A DNA stretch of 64,000 bases from Phyto melanocephala (lineage: Eukaryota > Arthropoda > Insecta > Diptera > Rhinophoridae), in the NCBI GenBank assembly GCA_941918925.1, contig OW799233.1, positions 74,825,078 through 74,889,077 on the forward strand, written 5' to 3'. Numbering within the stretch: position 1 is the stretch's first letter; each line of letters begins with the position of its first letter. Positions 10,603 to 21,600 of this stretch are shown here, piece by piece. The notes under the pieces are model-generated. The model was not told the origin of the DNA. It was given only the letters and a program-made list of their open reading frames with translations, and searched no databases. A program made the position numbers and the translations under genes.

Positions 10603-12413
10603 TCAGTTTTCCAAATTTAAGGTTTCGTAACAATTTCTTATTAACAAAATATGTTTTAAATTTGAAGAACTTAATTTATTTCTCTGCTTGGAACAAATAA
10701 ATTTTAAGTCGGAAAAAATTTGTTCGCAGCAATATGTAGAAGGAAAAAGGGATAACAATTTCAAAGCATTGCTTTTTAACTCTGGAAAATCTAAATCATT
10801 TAGATTTTTCCAGAATTCTATTCCGATTTTTCCAGGAGCTTGGACTTCAGTTTGAAGAAGTATAAGTTCTGATTGTATATCGAACTCATATTGAGTAACA
10901 TCACAGTTATAAGGGTTATTAAATATATCCAACTGCTGTTGTATACTCTTAAAATCTGCAAACCTGTCTTCAAAACTGTTGAGCAGTGTATCAAAAATCT
11001 CAACTCGTTTAGTTTTCACAGCATCGCACAGCGATTCGCGCAATAGAGATATTTTTTTAAAACTGGAAAAGTCATCTGATCTAATTTGGCAAAGTATAAG
11101 AAAAAGTTTTGTTTTAAAATTAAATAAAATTTTAACAATATCAGATATATTCTTACCTTTTCCTTGAAGCTCTAAGTTGAAATCATTAAGCAAAGAAGTT
11201 GTATCAGCTAGAAAAGCTAGATCTGATATGAATTGTGTATCTTTTAAACAATTTTTTGCCGACTCATCGATATTTTCTTTTTCTAAAAACTCTAAGACTT
11301 CCTGTTTTAAATCATATAGCCGGTTAAGGCAGTCGCCACGACTAAGCCAACGTACCTCAGTGAACATTTTAAGATAGTTGAAAGCTGCGTTTTTAGATGT
11401 TAAAAATTTTACAAATTTCGATGAGTGAGAGCATTGTGTCCTCCTCTTATTTTATTTATAATGCGCTCTGCGGTCTTCATTGTAGAGTCTTGAGTAATAA
11501 ATTTAGACGCAAGCGCGGCTTGATGAATAATGCAGTGAAAGTTTTGCATTGCCATTTCACTTTTTTTATATTACCTATCAAACCTGTGTTTTTTCCTACC
11601 ATTACATTTGCCGCGTCTGTGCAGACACCGACAATTTTGTTTATATCAACAATAGAAAAAAGTTTATCACTTACAACTTCCATCAAAAGCTTTCCAGTTA
11701 CGTGTCCATACAAGGTTTCCAATGTCAACATTGATTCAAAAACATTAAAATTTTCATTAACGCATGTTACACAGACAACCAGTTGACAAAGATCATTGAT
11801 ATCTGTACTTTCATCTAAACAAAACGAAAGAAATTTACTATTTATCAATTTTTCTTTAATAGAAGACTCTACCGAATTTCCTATTTGGGCAATACGCCTA
11901 GCCACAGTTTGGTGTGACATGGGAACTGACTTTATGAAATCTGTTCTATAATTTAACATTTGAAAAGTTTTTTGTAAAATATTTTTTGCTAGCATTCCAT
12001 CCATAAATGGTCTGCCTTGCAGAGCGATTTCCAAGCTTATTTGACTTGAAATCTCCATTTTTAATTTTGCAAAATTTCCTCATTTTGTTCTTCTTGCAAA
12101 ACCCATTCTTTAATTTTTTGCATATAAAGGTTTTTTTGCTCAAGAAAAAACATTTTCCTTTTTCCTCTTTTAATTTATTTATTTCTTTGTGAAAAAGGTC
12201 AAAATGCCTTTTAATTGAAAATGTTTTCTTTGTTTTAAATGTTTGGTAACATAAAATGCATTGCATTTTTATTGTTTTTGTAGCACAATTGTGCACAGAA
12301 AATGAAGATTTGCACAGCGTGCTCTATATTGACTAACATGCCTCTTCAAGATTTGTTGTTTTTGGTTTATCAAGTGATTTAAATGATCTTAGTTTGCCTA
12401 CTAAATGTGACAT
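10603..12413 (-). pseudogene. hAT-superfamily transposase, broken (hAT-1)
   Basis: Reading down from Met at 12413 (MSHLVGKLRSFKS...), the gene has a stop soon after. It continues in other frames with a C2H2/BED-like finger (CILCYQTFKTKK...KRHFDLFH, about 12200-12260) and a central region with LDESTDINDLCQLVVCV (about 11800). The C-terminal half (10603-11367) holds EVRWLSRG and the dimerisation motif region LLSLFPSTYCCEQIFSDLK. The total of about 600 codons and this architecture match ZBED/GTF2IRD2-like hAT transposases. At least two frameshifts and one stop separate the pieces. It is opposite in strand to the surrounding unclassified gene, as expected of an insertion. Its terminal repeats were not located. 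Confidence 0.85.
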
Positions 12414-12429
12414 TTTAAAATATTTTTTT

Positions 12430-13127
12430 TAAGTGATCGTGCTAAATTTGAAAACAAAATGTTCTCGTATAAAACTTGTACTCCTCACGTAACAGATAAA
12501 TTGATCCAAATTTGGTGTAAATTAAATATTGAAATCATTTATAGAAAGAGTGTTTTTTTTTAAATTAACTGGTTTGCTTAATAAATACCAGAACCATGTA
12601 CAACATAGAAACAGAAGAGATGAATTTAAAGCATTTGTTAATTCAATAAACGAATTATTTTATATTGGCAAATTTAATTGCAAATAAAAAACAACAGAAT
12701 GCTCGTGAGGATTGATTCCAGAACATATAAAAGAATTTATGATGGATCAGCAAAATGATGTAAAATTCACAATACCTGAATATATGGAAGACGTTGAAAA
12801 AGTAGCTACAACAATACTAACACTTACAACTGGTACCGATGATCCAACATACAAATCACCTGAATTACACATGGATGAAGATGAAAATAAAGCAACAACA
12901 GAAGTTCCAGAAGCAACTATTCAAATGAGACGAGGTCATTATACTCAAAGATACGATGCCTTAAATTTTGCTATGATGTGCGATAGATTCGGTGTTTCAG
13001 ATAGAGTCGCATCATGTTTAGCAACAGCTTTATTCTAACATATAAATTTTAGAGATGTTCATGGTAAGATTGTTATTATGGATAAATCAAAAGTGGTTAG
13101 AGAAAAAGTTAAATCTTCGTACACGAC
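12430..13127 (+). pseudogene. Unclassified gene, part 1
   Basis: Fragments in successive frames read VTDKLIQIWCKLNIE, NHVQHRNRRDEFKAFVNSIN and then the open frame 12712-13038 ending DALNFAMMCDRFGVSDRVA. Similar proteins of unknown function are, as I recall them, scattered in arthropod and cnidarian genomes, but I cannot attach a name. Several stops interrupt it. The text is cut at 13128 by a hAT-like terminus (TAGGGTTTGGGAACC) and resumes at about 15330. The flanking inverted repeats suggest it is a transposon gene rather than a host gene. Confidence 0.5.
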
Positions 13128-14343
13128 TAGGGTTTGGGAACCGGGAATTCCCGCCCGGGAATGAACCACTTAGTATTTCCGGGAAAATAAAAAAATGTAG
13201 TATATTTGGAAATATATTTAATTTTATTTTTAATTTCTTATCTTTTTTGGTAAATTTAAAGAATATTTGAATTAAAAGAAAGGTTTTTTATTTGTAAGCG
13301 TTTTTTGGTTGTTAAGTATTTACAACTTTTCTCAAATACGACTATGTAAAAAAAAGCAAACATCATGGGTCAAAACTATTTCACGCCAAAGTTAACGACT
13401 TTCTGGAATTATTTTTAATAAGAGCTTATAAATTTCAAGTGAATTAATTATAGACATATGTACATAATTAAATTTTTCTTGTATATGAATGTGTTTTATA
13501 ACAACCGTAAAACCAGCAGTAGTTTCCGTGGTTCATTTTTATAAATATAATCGTATGTACAAATTGTTTTTAAAAGTGGTCACAGAATTTGTAGGAATAA
13601 TTTTTTTATTCATGATTGAATTTTTCTAATAATACTTTTTTATTTATAAAATTCACTTTGTTTAGAAGCAAAATGTCTGAAGTATGGAACTATTTTCAAA
13701 AAGTAGACAACGCAGCACAATGTAATATTTTCCCGAAAAGGTTAATGTTCGAGGGCGGTAGTACTAATGGCCTCATACGGGACCTTCTTTTGGTTCACAA
13801 AATAAAATTTGAAAACGATTCTTCAACACCTGCACCAAATAAAAAAAATAATTTCACCATTAAAAGTTTTTTAGACACCCAAACATTACCAGAAATTGTT
13901 TCAAAGCAGTCGATGGAATATCTATTCGAACAATTACACAAAGTTCTTTTATGCGTCAAAGTTTTTTCAGTCAAAATATGACGTTACCAAAATATGAAAC
14001 TGATGCTAAAAACATTGTAGTAAAAAATTACAACACCGTTAAAAATACGATGGTGAAAACAATATCGAGTCAAATTTGCGACAATTTTTTACCGTTAGTT
14101 CGCTCTATATTAGTGGTACTACTAAACCATGCAAAAAGATTCGCAATCAGTTGTTTTTTACATTTACTTTTGTGCATCGGAAGTGAACAAATCAAAACAA
14201 CTTTCCTTATCTTTTTTAGCAGTGCTAATAAAATTAATTTCTAAGAGTGTTTTTCAACGAAAAAACATTTTTAAATTATTGTTTTACAATGCATATTTAA
14301 GTCGAAGGTGTTTACCGTTATTATTATGTATTTAATAATTTTT
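13128..14343 (+). mobile_element. 5' fragment of a second hAT element (hAT-2)
   Basis: It starts TAGGGTTTGGGAACCGGGAA, a typical hAT terminal repeat. Inside, Met at 13672 opens MSEVWNYFQKVDNAAQCNI..., a BED-finger N-terminus in which the second Cys of the pair is replaced, then about 130 further residues in shifted frames (YETDAKN, RFAISCF, FCASEVNKSKQ). The element is cut at about 14343 by a Helitron fragment, so the catalytic part and right terminus are missing. Confidence 0.7.
13672..14335 (+). pseudogene. hAT-2 transposase N-terminal remnant
   Basis: About 200 codons of a BED-type hAT transposase. The finger motif has GGSTNGLIRDLLLVHKI with the His pair retained, but one zinc-binding Cys is lost (QCNIFPK). 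Frame changes near 13930-13980 and 14060-14130 break the product. It is not functional. Confidence 0.7.
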
Positions 14344-14351
14344 TAAGCAAA

Positions 14352-14691
14352 ACGTATTTTTAGCTACTTGCACTTGGCCGATTTTTCTGAAACTTTGCAC
14401 ACATATTGAGCTGTCATGACTTTATAATTTCGTGATAAGAAAAGTAGGCGGGGCCACGCCCATAAAAAAGGTTATAATTTTGAGGTACTTGCACTGGACC
14501 GATTTTTCAGAAGCTTTGCACACCATATTGAGCTGTCATGACTATACAGTTTCGTAATTAGAAAAGTGGGCAGTGCAACGCCCATTAAAAAAAGTTATAA
14601 TTTTTAGATTTTTGCACTTAATATTCAATTAAAATTAAAAATTCATTTTTATTCATTAAGGGGCGTAGCAACGCTCGCGGGGCTTTTCTAG
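14352..14691 (+). mobile_element. 5'-truncated Helitron, 3' end
   Basis: Two units of the array motif (tgagctgtcatgact ... cacgcccat) are followed by ggggcgtagcaacgctcgcg, a short hairpin, and the terminal CTAG (14688-14691) before a T. This is the same Helitron family as at 25917-26804 and 45906-47197. Confidence 0.75.
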
Positions 14692-14692
14692 T

Positions 14693-15148
14693 AATATATA
14701 AAATAAGAAATTAAAAAAATATATTAAAAATTTTTTTTTTTTGGCTCAGCTGGGATTTGATGCCACGTTTACTCTAACCAGTATACACGTTTGTATGTAT
14801 GTATGTTGTTGTTGTAATGTTGTTTTTGTGAAAAAAAAATCGAGGTGGTTTTTTGCTCATATCTCAGTTGTTTATGTACCGATGTTTCTGATTTTCAAGA
14901 CCGATCTACTTCCGAATATTTCTGATATTTTAATACCTCACCGGGTCCAGGCGATATCGGGGGGCTTCAAAAAGTTGATTTCAACATACACACGGACAGA
15001 CGGACAGACTGACAGAGCTTAATCGACTCGCATTTTCATAAGCTTTCAGAAAATATATACTTTATGGGGTTGGAAATGAAAACTGTAGAAATTTTACAGG
15101 GAATGACAAACCTATATATACCCTTTTTCACTGTGTGAAGGTTATAAT
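14693..15148 (+). repeat. Family F1 repeat, copy 2 (5' truncated)
   Basis: It lacks the palindromic head but keeps the tRNA-like block (ggctcagctgggatttgatg), the TATG repeats, cggacagacggacagac and the end ctgtgtgaaggttata. Confidence 0.7.
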
Positions 15149-15329
15149 AATAATGTACAAATGTTGTATTATATTGCCGTTATAAAATTTATTATTTTTC
15201 TTTTATTAATAACTAACATTTTTGGTAAATAAATTATTTTAATATGATATTTACAAACTTTTCATCTTATTTTACCCTAATTGGCCCATAAATACCGTAA
15301 ACATGAATATTCATATAAATCTTGATGAC

Positions 15330-15580
15330 TATAGCTGAGTAAACTACGTATGACCGCCTTCCTTAGAAAGGTTAAAGAACCGCATTTAGTTGTTTTGAAA
15401 GAGCCCTATAATGAGTTACTTGGATATGTAAATTTGGGTAGTCAAGAAGATGCAAAAACCAAACACAGAAAACTGAATGAATTTTTCAACAATAAAACAT
15501 TAACAGTTGATCAATTAATTGGCATAAGCAGTGATGGTGAGCCAGCAAATACTGGAACAGAAAATGGTGTTTTACGATTA
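15330..15580 (+). pseudogene. Unclassified gene, part 2
   Basis: The frame from 15350 reads ...KEPHLVVLKEPYNELLGYVN... and ends GISSDGEPANTGTENGVLRL at the TTA (15578-15580), which is the left target duplication of the CACTA insertion. Removing 15581-18232 joins this frame directly to FEKQLNRPIHWFICLLHF on the other side with no shift. That proves parts 2 and 3 were one exon. Roughly 100 residues between part 1 and part 2 seem to be missing or too decayed to see. Confidence 0.7.
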
Positions 15581-15830
15581 CACTGATCTGCAGCAAAATC
15601 CTCCATTTAATAAAACTATGTGGACTACATGGATTTTGACGCGCTGAACTCAAATCCGTTGTCGGTTTTTTTCCATCAGATCGGGATTTTTTTTTATGGG
15701 CGTGGCAAATTTTTCCCCCTAAATTAGTCAGGTACGGACACATATTTAATCCTAACTCGAGAACCAGTCATCCGATTTTCAAAAATAAAATACCAAAAAA
15801 TGTGTAACAAAATTGTTTTTATTTCAGTGG
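15581..15830. repeat. CACTA left terminal inverted repeat
   Basis: It is the inverse of 17985-18229: shared blocks include gttttattaaatgg, ggtacggaca/tgtccgtacc and cggatgactggttctcgag read on opposite strands. Confidence 0.85.
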
Positions 15831-16096
15831 AATTTTACAACGGTATTTTACATAGTTCTTGGAATTAATATTTATAACAGTATTTTTCAATTACCTGTGA
15901 TTTCAAATTAAGAACATTAGGGTAGATTCTGGTATTTATTGTATATATAAAAGCTAATGGGCAGTAAGTTAGTCACTTTCAATTTGAATATCGTGCGGTT
16001 AAAATCGGCAACAGTTCATAGATCTTATAGTGTACTTTGTTATTGTGTAAAGAAATAAAGCAATTAAAGAATCCACAAACGCTTTCATATTACAAA

Positions 16097-17435
16097 ATGT
16101 CAAGGATTTGTAACAAATCTCCAAATTTATTTTGTTGCGTATGTGGCGATCTAACTTTAAGTTCTCAACGGGAGACAATATCTTCCAAGGTTAAAGATGC
16201 TTATCGCCGTTATTTTGGGTTTCCTATCGATGATAGAGACAAAAATTGGTTGCCGAAAATATGTTGTAGTAGCTGTGGTAAGTCTTAAGGAGGTTGGTTA
16301 AAAGGAAGTCATAAGTATTAATGAAGCCGTTTATGAAGCCAGCGATTTGGAGTGAACCACACAATAATCAAAATGATTGCTACTTTTGCCATACTAAACA
16401 CGTGGGCTTACGAAAAAAAACAAAAATAAAGTTACTTATCCAAATACTTCATGCGTCAAACGACCAGTTTTCCAGTTTACAAGTAAATTTTTACGTCCAT
16501 TGCCTCCTACAGACGATGAAGAAGATGGGCTTTCTGCAGCAACTGAATCCACTTACGCCAGCATGGGTGTTTCTTCGCATTCATTTGGAAGTCGAACGAG
16601 TACACCTTATTTTCCGAATTAAACTGATATGAATAACTTAGTTTGTAAATCAAGGCTTTAAAAAAACCAAGTCTGAGCTTCTTGCATCCCAATGAAAAGA
16701 ATGGAGTTTGGTGCAAACGGACGTTAACGTCTCTTACTTTCGAAATAAAGAAAAACCTTTTTTAATATATTTCAGCAAAGAGGAAGGTTTGATATTTTGC
16801 GATAATGCTGATGGACTTTTGCGACAACTGTGTTTCAGTCATAAATCTCAGGATTGGCGGCTTGTTATTAATTCATCCAAGACAAGTTTGAAAGCTGTTT
16901 TACTTCACAATGGCAACAAATTTCCATTGGTCCCACTCGCGTATGCAAGAAATATGAAAGAAAACTATTGTAGCATGAAGATGATACTACAAAAAATTTG
17001 TATATTCCCATTACTCATGGAATCTGCAGATTTGAAAGTCGTACTAATGTTAAATGGATTGCAAAGTGAATATACTAAGTTTTATTGCTTCTTATGTGAA
17101 TGGGATTGCCGCGCAAAATAAAATCACTACAATGTTAAAATTTGACCGAAAGGAGTAAATTTTATTCCAGGAGAAAGAAATGTAGCAGAAGAGCCTTTAA
17201 ATCAAAAGGAACAAACTCTTCTCTTCATATAAAGCTAGGCCTAATGAAAAATTTTGTCAAAGCAATGAACAAGGATGGTGAAGCCTTTCTATACATTAAG
17301 AGCCAATTTCCTAGAATCAGAGATGCTAAAGTAAAAGAAGGCATTTTTGTAGGTCCACAAATACGATAAATTATGAAGGACGAGGTCTTCAGAACGAAAT
17401 TGAATGATGTGGACAAAAGGGCATGGGCAGCTTAA
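16097..17435 (+). pseudogene. Putative CACTA-type transposase, broken
   Basis: Met at 16097 opens a zinc-binding segment (CCVCGDLTL ... PKICCSSCGKS). Then come CYFCHTKH (about 16379), YFRNKEKPFLIYFSKEEGL (16735), NSSKTSLKAVLLHNGNKF (16870), GLQSEYTKFYCFLCEWDCRAK (ends 17121), IKLGLMKNFVKAMNKDGEAF (about 17230) and VGPQIR near 17350-17369. The last frame runs to a TAA near 17433. At least four frame changes and several stops are present. Proteins of this layout occur, from memory, in many arthropod and cnidarian genomes with unknown function. Its place inside CACTG/CAGTG termini makes a transposase the natural reading, but I cannot identify the catalytic triad. Confidence 0.55.
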
Positions 17436-17984
17436 GCTACTTTTTTTATTTTAACAATGTTTCCTAAATAAAAATTTATAATTATTAACAAAATTTTTGT
17501 GTTATTTTAAATAAAATAGTCTGTAAATATTTTAATTTTTTATTGTAATTTGAAGTTATCTACGGGTGACGACAGGGTGGGTGCTTTAAGCGAGGCGATG
17601 CTACAAAATTACAATCTAGCAAATTTTTTTTGCTTGTATTTGTTTTTGTTGTACGAAAATAGATAGAAGTAAAAAGTTGCCATTCATTGTTGCTACAAGT
17701 CGCTTTAGTGCGCCCACTCTGACGTTGTTTGCTGAATTACACATATTTGGTCAATATTGGGTACCTGCGGTAAGTTTAAAATCCACATTTTTTAACCGAT
17801 TTTTATGGTTTATGGCTTTTTTTATTTTCAAGATAAGTAGATCTCAGAAAAAGGTTTAAAATGTTAAATATATGCCTTATATTTTTTTTAATTCCATTTT
17901 TAAATTGAAAAATATTACGAATTTTGCACGAAAAAATTTTTTTTTCTATTAATTTCTAAATAACTCCAAAACGATAAATAAAAC
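17436..17984. other. CACTA 3' non-coding region
   Basis: AT-rich, with AATAAA-like signals just after the stop. No gene is visible; short frames here have no recognisable product. Confidence 0.5.
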
Positions 17985-18229
17985 GAATTTTGTTACACAT
18001 TTTTTGGTGTTTTACTTTTGAAAATCGGATGACTGGTTCTCGAGTTAGGAGGAAATAAGTCTCCGTACCTGACTAATTTAGGGGGGAAAATTTGCCAAGC
18101 CCATAAAAAAAAATCCCGATCTGATGGAAAAAAAACCGACAACGGATTTGAGTTCAGCGCATCAATATCCATATAGTCCACATAGTTTTATTAAATGGGA
18201 AGACAAAACATTTTTTTTGCAGAGCAGTG
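17985..18229. repeat. CACTA right terminal inverted repeat
   Basis: It pairs with 15581-15830 and ends tgcagagCAGTG before TTA. It contains an additional aagacaaaacattttttt block absent from the left repeat. Confidence 0.85.
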
Positions 18230-19138
18230 TTATTTGAAAAACAGTTAAATAGACCAATTCACTGGTTTATATGTCTGCTTCATTTCAATGAACCGCCATT
18301 TCGTCATTTATATGAAGCAGTGGACCACGAGCAGCAAGTGGAAAGCTATTCAAAGCTATTTGAGAATGTGAGAAATTGTAGGTATGTAACACTTTATTTA
18401 TTATATATCATCATTTATTTTACTTTTTCGATTGGAATAAAGTTAAAATAAAATAATTGCATTTAGCTAAAGCAATTTCGAATGGTATTGTTCCACTTGA
18501 TTTAGCTAACATAAAACCAGGACCAATTGCACATTCTCGTTGGTTAACCAAAGCAAGTAGATTACTACATTATTACAGTTTATGTGCCAATGTACTTTAA
18601 TGTGAAGTTTTATAACTCTGTTGTGTACGGCAGTGCACTTTTATCAAAATTTATACGTTAGACCCGATACTTACAACCAAACTTTCATAATATTCTAGAT
18701 GGTGTAATTCAAAACAACTCAATGTTATTTGATGATCGAAGAGCAATACGGGATAGAGCTATCAAAAAGATTTTACACTATCGAGAAAAATTGTAGGATC
18801 CAACTAAACTCAGAGTTTACAAAAAATATATCTTAAATTTCGATGCTACCGATTATGTCAATATGGTTGATATGAATAACGACAATATATTGTTTGAACC
18901 AGCATTTACTCGACATATTTCATATCATCACTTGGTAGAATATTTAGATTTCGATGAACCACCACTGGCTGATCCACAAATTCCAATGTACATACAAGGA
19001 ACAGAAAGACATGTACAATTATTAACGAGTGTTTCAAAACGAGTTATAGAAAAGAATCGTGAAGGAGTTATGGCAGTGACATTAGAGAGTCGTAAGAAAA
19101 CTCATCAAATGGAAAGTAAAAAGGACCTTAAAAAATAA
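18230..19138 (+). pseudogene. Unclassified gene, part 3 (C-terminus)
   Basis: The frame continues from the TTA as LFEKQLNRPIHWFICLLHF then FRHLYEAVDHEQQ. A GT-AG interval 18378-18466 can be removed as an 89-nt intron, joining NVRN to SKAISNGIVPLDLANIKPG in frame. Then IAHSRWLTKASRLL, a frameshift near 18590, two in-frame stops (about 18660 and 18797), and an open C-terminus (18863-19138) rich in Lys and Arg. The family is not identified; GISSDGEPANTG, RPIHWFICLLHFNEPPFRHL and HSRWLTKA look like conserved cores. The right inverted repeat of the large element starts 200 bp downstream. Confidence 0.55.
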
Positions 19139-19332
19139 TACCACGTTAAAACATTAAATTGTAGGTCGAGAATAATATTTAAAAATAAATTTAATTAAAA
19201 ATGTAAAAATAGTGTTTTTTTGTTGAAACCTTGAAAAAGTTGATTTTTTCAAATTAATTTTCCTACAAAAAGGAGTTCGAAAACAAAAGAAATTTATCGT
19301 AATAAAAGTTGTTGGAAACTATCTGAACTTTT

Positions 19333-19560
19333 ATAATCTGCAAAAAAAAAAGTTTCAGAATTTATTAGTTAAAAGTTCATTTTAGGCCATTTTTCGACAA
19401 AACATTCCTAATATCTCTAGTAAAAACAAAAAAAATATTGGTATCAATACAGATTCTGAGAGGTGATAAAAATACCTTTCAATCAAGCCCAGACTGAGAA
19501 ATCTACTATAATTCTATCCGATTTTATGACGAATTTTATTAAATTATTCTATGTATATAT
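19333..19560. repeat. Right long inverted repeat of the large element, inner part
   Basis: Inverse of the inner part of 8741-9080. It is interrupted at ATAT (19557-19560) by the LTR retrotransposon and resumes at 24690. Confidence 0.75.
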
Positions 19561-20099
19561 TGTTACAGATTTATTTTTAAATAGCTTAATTTACATTATA
19601 ATTTATTTTAGTTATAGTAGTTAAAGTTACTGTAGTTTTATTTGTATTTGTTTATTTCGCTGGTTGTTCGAACATGATGTGAGTTATTATGTGCAGCATA
19701 CTTTAAGGCATTTTTATTATTCCTGCATATTACTTAACATTAACATTACGTCTTAATTTTAATGTAACGGTTTTCGAATGTACTAGTGTGTACATACGAG
19801 AACTTTGTCGAATGTTACCGAACACCACTATGTTACTATAAATAGCTGAACAACACAGCTAACATGATCAGTATTACAATAGAGCTTGTAAAGTGTGTAT
19901 CAAAGTGAGTTTGATAATAAAAGTGTATAGCCATTATTCTAATAAGTAAAGTGATATAAAAACAATATCTGAGTGTATTTTAATAAATAAAGTGCTCTTA
20001 ATTTTACAACTAATTTCAACTGTTTTTGATTGCAATAAAACAACTCAAAGACTATTTAAAGCAAATAAGCCAACGTTTACAAAAGGTATAAACGTAACA
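19561..20099 (+). repeat. 5' LTR, copy 1
   Basis: 539 bp, TGTTAC...GTAACA, with a TATAAATAG box near 19838 and AATAAA near 19983. Confidence 0.95.
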
Positions 20100-20101
20100 A
20101 T

Positions 20102-20119
20102 TGGTGTCAGAAGTGGGAT
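20102..20119 (+). promoter_or_regulatory. Primer binding site, tRNA-Leu type
   Basis: TGGTGTCAGAAGTGGGAT lies two bases after the 5' LTR. It is complementary to the CCA-tailed 3' end of animal tRNA-Leu (ending CCCACTTCTGACA). It would prime minus-strand synthesis. The mdg3/micropia group is known to use tRNA-Leu. Confidence 0.8.
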
Positions 20120-20139
20120 TGCATTAAAAAAAAACAGAC

Positions 20140-21600
20140 ATGAAATTTGAGGAGCTTAAAGTAGAACAACTCAAGAAGGAATTGAGTAAGCTGGCATCGT
20201 TAACAACAGGTAATAAAGTAGAATTGCAAAAGGGACTTCTAGATGAATTTAAGCGGCGTAATATTGACATTTATGGTTACGAGTTTGACGAAAAAGAAGA
20301 AATGGAAGTCTTCACTCGAGCAACCACAAACAACATGGATTTAAGTACGATGCTTGCTGCTATGATGGAAAAGATGGAAATTAAATTCCAGGAAGCTCAA
20401 GAAATCTCTAGAGCTAATAATAAAAAATTATTAGCCGAAGTTCAAGAAAATGCTAGAGCTAATAATGAAAAATTATTAGCTGAAGTTAAAGTAAAAGTTC
20501 AAGAAACTTATAAAGCTAATAATGAAAAATTATTAGCTGAAGTAAAAGAAAAAAGTAAAATAATGGAGTTGAGATTTCAAGAATGTTCTAGAGTTACGAA
20601 TGAGAAACTTCAGGAAATTTCAGAAGATGTAAACAGCAGAGCAGGCATTGAAAAGCAAGTTAACAAAATTGATAAAAGAAATATCTGACCTTGAAGATTG
20701 CATAGTTACTTAAGCATGTGACTTCAATAGCAAATTACAACTACAAACACAGAAAACTGAACTACAGGTCAAAGATGTTGACAAAAAATTGCAGTTACAA
20801 GTAAAAAAAGTTTACGAAAAATTTAAAAATCTGGAAATAAAAATTAATGATCTTCAATGTCATGAGGGACCAGTGCGGATAATTCCAGAAATATCGCCCC
20901 TACTTTTGCTGGTAGTGCACCGTTTAACATTTTCAAATTTCAGTTTGAGACAGTTGCCAATAGGAATACGTGGAACAATGAAGAAAAGGCTTTAGAATTG
21001 ATTTTAGCATTAAAAGGCAATGCAGCACAAGTTCTAGAAAGTATACCCATTGGCTGCAGAGAAAACTACGATGACATAATGGTGGCGCTACAACGTAAGT
21101 ATGGCGGCGACCAAAAACGAGATATATACCGAATGGAATTACGAGTCAGAACACAGAAAGTTAACAAGTCATTACAAGATTTCGCAACAGAGATCGAGCG
21201 TTTGGTGCAACTAACATATCCAGGTGAAAATCACCCATTTTTGGATCAGTTTAAAATTGAAACGTTTGTTAATGGAATACTTGATCAAGAAATAAAGCAC
21301 GCATAAATTGACGTTTGCGGAAACAGTTTCATATGCACTAACACAGGAAACTGCAAAATTGCTTTCTAAGCCGCAGATATATAAGGTGCGAAGTCTCGAA
21401 ATTTCTACAGAAATGGAAAGGGATGAAATAAGCTATTTAAAGGCTCGTATACAGGCGTTAGAGGAGAAGCTGGGCAAAGTAAAAGCCAAATGCTATAACT
21501 GCGGTAAGAATGGACATTATCAGCGAAATTGTAAAGCACCCAGAAAGGGGGCTAGATTTGTATCGCGACCTGAGTACAGCAAGCTGGAAAACACGCTTGC
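20140..21600 (+). pseudogene. Gag with SAP-like N-terminus, coiled-coil repeats and zinc knuckle (copy 1)
   Basis: Met at 20140 begins MKFEELKVEQLKKELSKL...TGNKVELQKGLLDEF, a SAP-like helix pair. About three repeats of a 15-residue unit (ANNEKLLAEVQE type) follow, likely coiled coil, to a stop at 20688. After frame changes come the capsid-like part (ALELILALKGNAAQVLESIP, about 20985-21050; QDFATEIERLVQLTYPGE, about 21175) and, past a stop at 21304, a CCHC knuckle CYNCGKNGHYQRNC (21491-21532). The product would package the element's RNA. At least two frameshifts and two stops make it non-functional. Confidence 0.85.

Larger units (their letters stand above)
15581..18229 (+). mobile_element. 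CACTA (CMC)-type DNA transposon
   Basis: The ends are CACTG (15581) and CAGTG (18225-18229), flanked by the 3-bp duplication TTA (15578-15580, 18230-18232). Long terminal inverted repeats follow (about 15600-15830 and 17985-18215, more than 90% alike by eye, with an extra block on the right). CACTR ends and a 3-bp duplication are hallmarks of CACTA/EnSpm elements. The element is 2649 bp and carries one broken plus-strand gene. Excising it restores the surrounding ORF in frame. Confidence 0.85.

Noticed and set aside
11397..11786. Plus-strand frames at 10979-11786 and 12007-12192
   Set aside because: Shadows of the minus-strand hAT transposase.
12361..12420. Sequence beside the hAT gene considered as its terminal repeat
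   Set aside because: It encodes the start of the hAT transposase (MSHLVGKL...), and no matching inverted copy was found near 10440-10600.
17677..17859. 60-codon frame in the CACTA 3' region
   Set aside because: No motif, AT-rich, not continuous with the transposase remnant.
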